DNA of 64,000 nt from Agelas oroides (taxonomy: Eukaryota; Porifera; Demospongiae; Agelasida; Agelasidae). The stretch lies in contig OX422199.1 of assembly GCA_949130485.1 (NCBI GenBank), positions 124,001-188,000 of the forward strand. Direction: 5' to 3'. Made by a program: the position numbers and the translations under genes. This document shows positions 55,584 through 64,000 of this stretch, piece after piece (position 1 is the stretch's first letter; each line of letters starts with the position of its first letter). The notes beneath the pieces were generated by a model that searched no databases, was not told the origin of the DNA, and was given only the letters and a program-made list of their open reading frames with translations.

Positions 55584-58030
55584 ATGGCTGCTATAACAGC
55601 TGCTTCTTCTGTTCATATGATGACTGTGGATGGAGAGAGGGGGATGAGAGGGGCAGGAGGGAGGGTGCCACACAGACGGGGAGTTCGCAAAAGTGAGTCT
55701 GTGTCACATGACTCGTTCCCAGTCGAGCTATGTCACGAGACCGTTTTTGGTCTATTTCTAAATGGTCGACTTCTGGTGCCAAATCTGGTTGATTTGGTCT
55801 TGTTGTAGTCTACTCAATTTGAACCTTTTGGACCAAATTTGGTTGATTTAGTTCATTTTTATTCCTTATAGGCTACTCAATTTGAACCTTTTGGACCAAA
55901 TTTGGTTGATTTAGTTCATTTTTATTCCTTATAAGGCTACTCAATTTGAACCTTTTGGACCAAATTTGGTTGATTTAGTTCATTTTTATTCCTTATAAGG
56001 CTACTCAATTTGAACCTTTTGGACCAAATTTGGTTGATTTAGTTCATGCTATATGCTTATGAGTCAATCAGACCATATCACGTTTCTACCAAAACTGGTC
56101 AAAGTGAAATAGCTTAAATCATTTCTACCAAAACTGGTCTAATCGGAAAATCCATATCACATTTCACCCAAAACTGGTCTAATTGGAAAATCCATATCAC
56201 ATTTCACCCAAAACTGGTCTAATTGGAAAATCCATATCACGTTTCTACCAAAACTGGTCCATTCAAATCAACCAATTCTGGTCTGATTGCATATAGCATG
56301 AACTAAATCAACCAAATTTGGTCCAAAAGGTTCAAATTGAGTAGCCTATAACAAGACCAAATCAACCAGATTTGGCACCAGAAGTCGACCATTTAGACCA
56401 ATATTGGTTGAAAAAGGGTATGTGCAAATAGACCAAAAATGGTCTCGTGACATAGCTGCCCACTGCACCCAGGCTTCAGGTTGTCTCGCAAGGCCAGACC
56501 CTACGGTGGGGTCTGGCCTTGCTTTGGGTGTGGGAAGTGATAAATGCTGGGGCCTGGGAACAAGTTTATGTTGATGTACTGGAGACAAGCTCCTACATTC
56601 AAAATGATTGCAGACCAGCTCCTAACAGCAACTGTGTTCTTGTTCTCTAGCACTGACTCGTCGGTTGAGTCCCTCCACCGCTGCTTCAATCCCCTCACGC
56701 TATCAGACCTTCTTTTACGCCACCACAGAGAGCAAGGGATTTAACTCAAGGGCTACACGGTTCACCACTCATATGAATGTGGTCAGTCCTCTGCACACAC
56801 ACACGTGCCTGGATTCATGCAACCCTCCATAAACACACCCTGATGTGGTCCAGGGCTAACATGATATACAATTTACGTGCACACCTTAGCGGTATGTGAT
56901 GAAAGCAGGGGCGGAGGAACCTAGAAACATCGACAGTCAAAAACACCTTGATCACACAAGAGTTCCCATGCACACACTCATTCACAGGATGACAACCCTG
57001 GTCCGGGGACCTACACTACCAACACTGGCGACTCACATCAAACACCAAGTTTCTCAAAGAAAGGAACGGGAGGGTTTGCCTCTAAGGTCAGGAGGAAGGA
57101 GGAGGGGGGGGGGGGGGGAGGGTTGATGCCCAAACATAACTCTTCTTTGACTCCTCTTTTTCTACCAGACAAAAAGATTTGCCAGACAAAGAAAACAGAT
57201 ACTCGGCCCCGGTACGCTAGTGCCATAGCATCATCTCCACTCCCCCCCCCTCCCCTTCCCCCAACCTACCTTGATTTCCATATTGTGAAGTCTTTTTCAT
57301 CATCTTAGGTTCGTACAACCCTCTACCCATTGACAACCGACATGACTTCAGCAGCGGCGTAGGAAGGTGAGGGAGAGGGAGACTGATCAAGATAATGGTA
57401 GTGTTAAACTGTGTTGCCTTCTGTATAGAAACTTCTGTAAGCCAATTGCGGTGAAGGAGGAGGGTGGAGGGGTAGATGCAGCCCCCGCTCCCAATACTTA
57501 TAACCTCTCTGGAGTACATATGGGCAGAAACACTCTTGTGACAGCCGAGGCTGCATTCAAGTCAAGGTTTGTTGCCTTTACACTACTACTCTTGTAAAAT
57601 ACTGTCCTGGGTACACTAGAGAATACTGCCCTGCGTCCAGGTCGCGGCGAGAGCCTCCAATCCCAGAGTCTACACCAGCACCCGGGCACTACACAGTGCG
57701 AGACAATCTCCTTCACAACTCCACACACACCCATCAGTCTGTGTTCAACTCTCGTTCCAAGAGAGAGACCCTGGGCAACCCAGCAAAGGTGAGGGAAGGT
57801 GCAGTCAAACCAAGCCTTGTTCAGCTTCTCCCAGCTACAAAGACCCTCCCTCCCCTCACTGCCCCCCTCCTCCCTCCCTCCTGACACAGGGTCCTGGTCC
57901 TGCAGACTACAGTCCCTTCTCCAGCACAAACAATAACAGAGAACCACCGCAGTTACCCTACTACCGGTGAGATATGCAGCATAGAATACTAGTTAATGTA
58001 CTGTAAAACATATCGACTAAACCCCCTCCC

Positions 58031-58061
<31 letters not shown>

Positions 58062-58075
58062 ACGCACACGCACAC

Positions 58076-58142
<67 letters not shown>

Positions 58143-58652
58143 AGGCAGAAGCACTATCTTTGTATCTCTGCCCCAGCGATGCCCCTCCCTCCCCTCCCAC
58201 CCTCCCCCGGCCCTGGACACTATGAGACCCACAAGACTCTAGAGCCCAGCCACAGGGGGCGACAGCTAGGTGGAGCCATGTTTCGCTCCACCACTAGTCG
58301 ATGGGATAGCACCAGATACACCAGCTCAGAGGGGCCTGGTCCAGGTGTGTATGGAGTGAGGGGGTGAGGGAGTGAGGGAGAGAGGGGGTGAAGGAATGAG
58401 GGAGTGAGGGGGTTAGCTAGGGAGTGAGAGATGTGTTAGCCTTATTCCCAGGCTCTCCCGTGCATGATTGAACCCTTCCTTTGTTTTGAAACAACAGAAA
58501 ACTGGACAGGACCCAGGATCTCAGCCAAAGTGATAAATTCCTTCGTGTTTTTATGTGCATATCTTTGGTCTCCTCCCTTCACAGGCAGCTACAACCCTGT
58601 CGTACCCAACAAGAAATCCTACCTGTACAACGTCCAACACAAATGGATCTAA
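55584..58652 (+). CDS. Sperm-tail PG-rich (SHIPPO) repeat protein, STPG1-like
   Basis: Predicted axonemal protein. Ten exons: 55584-55692, 56651-56781, 56988-57086, 57169-57211, 57309-57366, 57429-57566, 57641-57788, 57890-57966, 58145-58344, 58585-58652; phases agree, about 356 aa. Repeated PGP-x-Y motifs mark the family: NPGPGTYTT, LGPGSYNPLP, PAPNTYNLSG, PAPGHYTVRD, GPGPADYSP, SPGPGHYET and GPGPGSYNPV, several followed by a basic F-x-S segment. The end is YLYNVQHKWI. The size and repeat number are close to STPG1, but other STPG/ODF3 members were not excluded. The exon 2 donor could be at 56779 (GTGGTC) or 56782 (GTCAGT); both keep frame. Intron 1 holds a 730-bp foldback element. Confidence 0.82.
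55725..56456. mobile_element. 730-bp foldback element with internal tandem copies
   Basis: The ends AGCTATGTCACGAGACC and GGTCTCGTGACATAGCT are perfect complements, and pairing continues for about 120 bp through TGGTCGACTTCTGGTGCC and TTGGTCCAAAAGG. The centre holds four copies of a unit near 60 bp (TACTCAATTTGAACC, TTTATTCCTTATA) and three copies of a 41-bp unit (TTTCACCCAAAACTGG). No open frame and no clear target duplication. Confidence 0.8.
58028..58141. repeat. Poly-C followed by (CA)n
   Basis: About 20 C residues run into a CA microsatellite that ends at the acceptor ATAG of exon 58145-58344. Confidence 0.95.
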
Positions 58653-58919
58653 CAGTAGCTAAAACACACTTGTATGGTGTCATGATTCAATTTACCTACA
58701 TTTGTATTATGCATAATATTCCTCTAAAACAACTCTGGTACATGGTATACGCATTACATGCACGTGAAGGCCTTTCGAATAACGTCACATGCACCCTATG
58801 CAACATGCATGATGCAACCCAATAGATGGAGGAGCCTTTTTTTTCCTGTTAACACCTTCAAAACGTATCCACTGTCAGTTGCATGTTATACTTGGATATG
58901 ATAGTTGTGCTAGAGTATA

Positions 58920-61900
58920 ATGACACTGGTGTTTTATGCGTCTAACCCGCTTCGGGAGAAGTGGCGAAAGGCGAGGACATTCCTGCGAAAGCGAGTCGTA
59001 GAGTTCACACCCAGACCGCACACGCTGCTGTTGTGCGTCCTCAGCTTTTACATCGTTTGCAGCCGCCTCGGGCCCGTGGTCACCCGCGTGGGAGAGTCTG
59101 CATTCGAGGCATTCGAGTTGAGACAGCGCCTGGAGGCGGAGTTTGACAAAGAAGGACTAGAAACGATCAGAGACGCGTACAGAAGATTCCGAGATTTGAT
59201 TCGGGTACCTGGACCCTTTGCGCGAAGGTGAGGCGGGAGGGTGTAGCAGGCCTAGCCTTCTAGTGATCAAAAGTTGGACGGTGGGAAGGCCTGTGAGACG
59301 TGCTTGAAAGGTAAAGCGGGACTGTTCCGCTGGCACGCGGAGTAAGCCACTGGAAAGCATCTGTGTTTGAGCACGAGCCACTGAAAGCATAGATAGTATA
59401 GTATCTATGCTGAAAGTGAAAATGCTGTTGGAATAGTCCCGTCTTTATTTCGCGTGTAATTAGCTGCTAGTAGACTAAGCACACTGTCTTCTCACACACC
59501 TCCTTTAGGTCCTGCCTAGCAACCGCAATGGGTAACTTCAGTAGTTCAAGCAAGAGCAAGCGAAAGGTGGGCAAAGAAGACAACGTGAAAGTGCCGTCAG
59601 AACAGGAACCAGTTGTGGATGAGAACAACCCACCAGCCACTGAGACAGAACAAAGGGAAGGAGCTGCTGTGAAGGAGGATGGTAGCTCAATTCTCCAGCC
59701 AGACAAGGGGGAGGCTCCCCAAACAAGCAAAGAAGAGAATGTGTCTGAGAAGAAAGAAGAAGTAGAGGAAGCAGCACAGACCCTGCCAGACAATGAGAAG
59801 GACGAGGAACAGCAGGAGACGTCCAAGCACACAGACAGTCGAGAAGAGATGGATGAGCCAGACTGGAAGAAGATTACAAAACGTCGGTTTTCCAATATTG
59901 AAAGCCAGATATCAACAGGGGACCTGGCGTTGCTGTACCGTGAAGGTCAAGAGCTGCCACACTACGCTGTGTTTGTCCAGAACAGCAAGTGTGATCCGCA
60001 CTTTCCTCTGCTTCTGATCAAAGGCAGGACAAGGCCAGTACCAATGTCAAAGTTTAGTCCCCACATGCGTTACGCACATCCCATATCTGCTGTCACTAGA
60101 ATCTTTTACGGTGACTATAAACAAGTGGCCATCCGCCATTTGCAAATAAACGAGGATATTCCCTGCGAGACAGCCATGTCTATGATGGATCAAGTCCAGA
60201 AGATCCCGTTTTTGCCCCAGGAGTTAGAGGCGATTAAAAACGCCAGCTCTTCTGAAGAGAGGAGCTCCATCGTGTGTACGCTAATGGTGGCTCATTTCTA
60301 CCACCTCCTGGGGATGTTGAAAGGGGACCCGACCACGGTCTCACCACGCACTTTAGAACACCACCTGGAACTATCCGACCCAGTGTCTATCAAACTGCCT
60401 CCCGTAAAACTTGGACCCATCGCTAATGACGACCCTCCCCTATTGGCCAAGCTTGTGTACGTTTTGAGAGATAGTATATAGCTCAAGAGCGCATAAGAAT
60501 GGGCGGCTAGAGTAAGAGCGTGTAACTCCGTAAAATTTGAAACCAGTCGGAATTTACCATCAGTACTAAAAATAGTAACACATACTGCGTAGCTGTGTGT
60601 AGACATAAGGCATTGTTGCTAAGCATGTGAACGGGTGTTCTATTTTTAGTACGGTTCAATAATTTTGTCCGGACTGTGGGCTTCTATTGGAGTTACGCAC
60701 TTTTACTCAAGCCGCCCGTTCTTATGCGCTCTTGATAGCTAGGTTACCAATCTTCCACCTAATAGTGTTATTCTCAACAACTAACCTCTGATTTCATTAA
60801 AGACTGCCCAAACATACAACTGCCTAACGTGCATGGCTTGTCTTCCTCGAATGCAGCCCTAGTGTTTGTTTAGTTAGTGAATGCCACAGCATACTTCCTT
60901 CAACTCTTGTCTGTATTTCCTCTCTGTTAGGAAGGTTTCAATACCCTCTCAATTGCCCCTTGAACCTTCACCTCCTTCATTTACACACCTCCATAACTTT
61001 TCTACTTACCCACTCCTGCCCCCCGTCCCTCCCCCTCCGCCCCTCTCTATCCCCATCCCTCCCCCTCCCTCCCTCTCCATCTCCCTCCCTCCCTCCCTCT
61101 CCATCCCCCTCCCTCCACCCCCTCCCTCCTCCACTCCCTACATCCACAGTGAGGGTATCTATCCCCCTCCTAACGTCATCACCAGAACCTATAGCTCTGT
61201 GGCCGACACGCTGGAGACAGGAGACATCGTGCTATTCTCAGGAGCCACAAGTTCTGGGGCCATCATCAAGTTCTTTGACCGCTCCCAGTTCTCACACATT
61301 GGCCTGGTAGGAACTGACATTATAATGATCGCTCCCAGTGCTCACACATTGGCCTGGTAGGGACTGACATTGTAATGGATGCACATCAGCCGCTAATTGG
61401 GGAGACAGTAATTGCTGGGGGTCAAAGTGTTTTGTAACCGTGGCAATTTTACTAGCAGACTTGGTCTGATGTTTAATGGAGCTATACTTGAACCAGCCAC
61501 ATTGCTCATTGATGCTCATAGCTACCATTATTATAGTTTACATGCGTCTTTCTTTCTCCTCTCACCCTCTCCTTCCTCACCCTCCTCCTCCTCCTCCCTC
61601 ACCCTCTCCCTCCTCCCTCACCCTCCTCCTCCTTCCTCACCCTCTCCCTCCTCACCCTCTCCTTCCTCACCCTCTCCCTCCTCACCCTCCTCCTCCTCCC
61701 TCACCCTCTCCCTCCTCCCTCATCCTCTCCCTCCTCCCTCACCCTCCTCCTCCTTCCTCACCCTCCTCCTCCTCCCTCACCCTCTCCCTCCTCCTCCCTC
61801 ACCCTCTCCTTCCTCACCCTCCTCTCACCCTCTCCCTCCTCCTCCCTCACTTCTAGGTGTTGAAGGCAAAGTACACGTTCCAGCTGCTGATATGGGAAGC

Positions 61901-62932
61901 CAGCACAAATAAAGCAGGTGAGTGGTCAATGGCATGGATCACTGAAGCATGAAGGGTGGACATATTGGGTTAGCATGGATATAAAGGGTGGGTGCATTAA
62001 TAGTTATAATGTGTAAAAGACCCACACAGTCTGGCTAATTGACATGAATTCAAAGTATTTGGCTCTTTGTCTTGTTGTGTCTGAGAGAAGACATGTTTGG
62101 GGTTCATGAATCCTCACACTGAGACCTTTTGACTGCACAAATAACAACACCTGTCTGACCTAGCCTCCTCCCCAGTCCTCGAACCATTGTTGGTTGCAGT
62201 ACGCCAGTTAAGTCCTCCACCATGATCAAGTACAGAAAGGTGCTTTTTGCTCATGTACCTCCCTCTCCACACACACACACACACCTCCTCTCTTCACACA
62301 CACACACACACACACCCCTCCCCTCTTCACACACACACACACACCCCTCCCCTCTTCACACACACACACACCCCTCCTCTCTTCACACACTCACCCACCC
62401 CTCCCCTCTCCACACACACAACACACACACACCTCCCCTCTTCACAGGACTAGTTGATATTGAGTCAGGCAAGGTGAGACGAGGAGTCGAACTTCTTCCT
62501 CTTCGACACAAAATATTCTCCGGCTGGTACAATCGTGTAGCTGTGAGGAAACTAGCTGGCATTCCTCCAGAAAAACGGGCAGAAATATACGAAGAGCTCT
62601 TGAAGTTTCGGAAAGAGATACAAGGACGACCGTACGAGAAGGACAAAGTGGAGTTGATCCTGTCCGCCATCGACATCCAGGAAGGATTCTTGTCTTTTCT
62701 CCGAAACAAGCACGAAGACTTGAGTAGCTTGTTCTGTAGTGAGCTTGTGGCAGCAGCATACCAGCGTATGGGACTCCTAGGGGAAGAGAAACTCTCCAAT
62801 GAATATACTCCAGATGACTTCAGCAGTGCTCGCAATCTCCAGTTGAAGCACGGCTATCTCGAGCCGGAGGTCTACATTGAACTCAAGTTTGACTTTGAGA
62901 GTGATTTTAACCGACAGACGAGTTTCTACTGA
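58920..62932 (+). CDS. Membrane-anchored permuted NlpC/P60 (YiiX-like) cysteine hydrolase
   Basis: Exon 1 (58920-59227) encodes a basic N-terminus and one transmembrane segment (about residues 38-52, HTLLLCVLSFYIVC) then a helical stretch. It joins in phase 2 to 61150-61306, 61857-61917, a small uncertain exon starting 62176, and 62448-62932. Exon 2 has ETGDIVLFSGATSSGAIIKFF and RSQFSHIGL, with the likely catalytic His at about residue 152; the last exon has LFCSELVAAAYQRMGLL with the likely catalytic Cys. The His-before-Cys order is that of circularly permuted papain-fold enzymes (YiiX/DUF830-like). Exon 4 is unresolved: after 61917 the phase into 62176 reads VLEPLLVAVRQL and then needs a weak donor near 62213 to reach the last exon in frame. 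Exon 2 ends in a 50-bp duplication. The nested paralogue lies in intron 1. Substrate unknown. Confidence 0.65.
59528..60481 (+). CDS. Intron-nested paralogue, predicted N-myristoylated YiiX-like protein
   Basis: A 317-aa single-exon frame. It begins MGNFSSSSKSKRK, a classic N-myristoylation start followed by a basic patch, suggesting membrane attachment. Residues 20-115 are Glu/Lys/Ser-rich and disordered. The domain from about 125 matches the neighbour: STGDLALLY, LPHYAVFV (His145), and IVCTLMVAHFYHLLGML (Cys250) followed by a region parallel to its C-terminus. A strong acceptor CCTCCTTTAG at 59499-59508 lies 19 bp upstream and accepts exon 58920-59227 in frame, so the exon may also be an alternative last exon of the membrane-anchored gene (adding RSCLATA before MGN). 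Which transcript exists cannot be told from sequence. Confidence 0.7.
   Translation: MGNFSSSSKSKRKVGKEDNVKVPSEQEPVVDENNPPATETEQREGAAVKEDGSSILQPDKGEAPQTSKEENVSEKKEEVEEAAQTLPDNEKDEEQQETSKHTDSREEMDEPDWKKITKRRFSNIESQISTGDLALLYREGQELPHYAVFVQNSKCDPHFPLLLIKGRTRPVPMSKFSPHMRYAHPISAVTRIFYGDYKQVAIRHLQINEDIPCETAMSMMDQVQKIPFLPQELEAIKNASSSEERSSIVCTLMVAHFYHLLGMLKGDPTTVSPRTLEHHLELSDPVSIKLPPVKLGPIANDDPPLLAKLVYVLRDSI
60484..60734. mobile_element. 251-bp MITE inserted just after a stop codon
   Basis: Terminal repeats CAAGAGCGCATAAGAA and TTCTTATGCGCTCTTG with inner arms GGGCGGC and GCCGCCC. The 6-bp direct repeat ATAGCT flanks it (60478-60483 and 60735-60740) and overlaps the TAG stop of the nested gene. Confidence 0.82.
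61277..61376 (+). repeat. 50-bp duplication of an exon end plus donor
   Basis: Copies 61277-61326 and 61327-61376. Each holds CGCTCCCAG, CTCACACATTGGCCTG and a GTAGG donor (61307 and 61357). The first encodes the catalytic-His segment. Read through in frame, the second donor supplies a TAG stop. Confidence 0.92.
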
Positions 62933-63689
62933 TCAACAACAATCTCATCTTGTAACCCTTTCATCAACTGGTTTATATACCATTAGCAAAATTATGTCAT
63001 GTCCTCCCACTGCGCAGGTATACAACATTGTGCACTCCAGTACCCAACTCACATGATTACATCTTGTTCAGATGGCCTTGTGGTATCATGTACGCCTAGT
63101 CTCACAAACATGGATTGCTTTCAGTAATCTAGTGCATGTGCTCCTGGTAGAGTACTGAAAGCAAATCGTGTTTGTCCGGTTCTACAGTTAGGCCTTGTGA
63201 TGGGAATCAAAAACTGGAGGCCTGGCCTTGGTGTCATGTGATACTGAAAGCTGGACTTGTGGTATCACATGATAGTCTCACAAACCAACCCACATGTGAA
63301 ATGCTTTCAGTATGTATCGTGCCTCTTGTACATGATACTGATTATGAAAGCACAGGAATCGTATATATTTTTGACATTAGAAATGAAACTAGAGTGAGAA
63401 GTGGGGAGTGCTCAACTCCCAAGCTTTAATCACCAGGCAACCTACAATATCTTCCCTATAAACTGTACCATGGCCAGTGGGCTTTCAACACGTACACACC
63501 CAACAGCCACTCAGTGTATATGTATTGTCAGACTCGGGAGTTGAAAGGAAATGACCCATGCTGAGTGGTTTCTCTTATTCTATGAGTCTGGCTTGCAAAA
63601 CTATCATGATTGCACCATAATAGAGTGGAATGATACACTGTGATATACAGTAATAGTTATTGTTGCTATGGTGACTGTTTCTATGGTGA
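62933..63689. other. Intergenic with small palindromes
   Basis: An inverted repeat at about 63101-63174 pairs CACAAACATGGATTGCTTTC with GAAAGCAAATCGTGTTTG, and related CTTTCAGTA motifs recur to 63310. Probably MITE debris plus the 3' UTR of the upstream gene. Confidence 0.5.
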
Positions 63690-63764
63690 CTATTGTGCAG
63701 GAGGCCACTTGCCCTCCTGTATCAGTTTTTCTTTCTGCTGTTTTATTGTCTCCAACCGAGCTGC
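63690..63764 (-). CDS. Possible last exon of an unidentified gene, continues off right edge
   Basis: After a good acceptor (TCTCTCCTCACAG in gene sense) the frame encodes AARLETIKQQKEKLIQEGKW followed by PPAQ and a TAG stop, 24 residues with coiled-coil character. Nothing upstream to base 64000 was resolved. Family unknown. Confidence 0.4.
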   Translation of the reverse strand, partial: AARLETIKQQKEKLIQEGKWPPAQ

Positions 63765-64000
63765 CTGTGAGGAGAGAGAAGAGAGCCGTCACAGATATGG
63801 CCAAGAAGAAAAATTAGCTATCGGATCAACCATGCCTCTTTTACAGTTAGACTGCTAACAAGTCAAACCTCACTCTTATGAAATCTTGATCATTCATGTT
63901 CTCTTGATTCAGCTCTTAGCAAGTACACTTGATTCCAACCATTAGTACTGCAAGTCAGATTCCATTCCTCGGCACCAATCAACTTTCCTTCCTTTGTGTG

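Overview
The window is animal nuclear DNA with short introns, a high gene density and very many simple repeats. The gene set includes Mind bomb, GREB1, ROCK, RAB23 and MAPK15. That combination points to a metazoan, and the compactness and short introns suggest an early-branching invertebrate such as a demosponge. The phylum is inference, not something the sequence proves. All gene models below were built by hand from splice signals, reading-frame phase and remembered family members. No alignment was run.

Layout: ROCK kinase (minus, 3' part off the left edge, start 8951); tRNA-Val(TAC) (plus, 9285-9356); RAB23 (minus, 9790-15167) head-to-head with IFT52 (plus, 15598-19001); a Mind bomb E3 ligase (minus, 20493-30970) head-to-head with a type II membrane O-fucosyltransferase-like protein (plus, 31234-34158); a GREB1 homologue (minus, 35640-48001) head-to-head with MAPK15/ERK7 (plus, 48336-53465); Elongin C (minus, 53687-54951) head-to-head with a sperm-tail PG-rich repeat protein (plus, 55584-58652); a pair of permuted NlpC/P60 (YiiX-like) cysteine-hydrolase paralogues, one nested in an intron of the other (plus, 58920-62932); and the last exon of an unidentified minus-strand gene at the right edge. 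The genes thus form four divergent pairs. RAB23, IFT52, MAPK15 and the sperm-tail protein all belong to families tied to cilia or flagella. An RFX X-box-like site lies just upstream of MAPK15.

The most striking pattern is that several minisatellites sit exactly on exon/5' splice-site junctions and copy the end of the exon together with its splice donor. Examples are RAB23 exon 4 (7 copies), MAPK15 exon 3 (10 donors), MAPK15 exon 6 (2 copies, in frame), IFT52 exon 12, the YiiX-like gene exon 2, and weaker cases in ROCK and MIB. Most readthrough products hit a stop at once; the MAPK15 exon 6 copy stays open. A second pattern is a family of short inverted-repeat elements with TAGYCTCG-type ends and 9-bp target duplications, down to a 32-bp element that is only its two ends.
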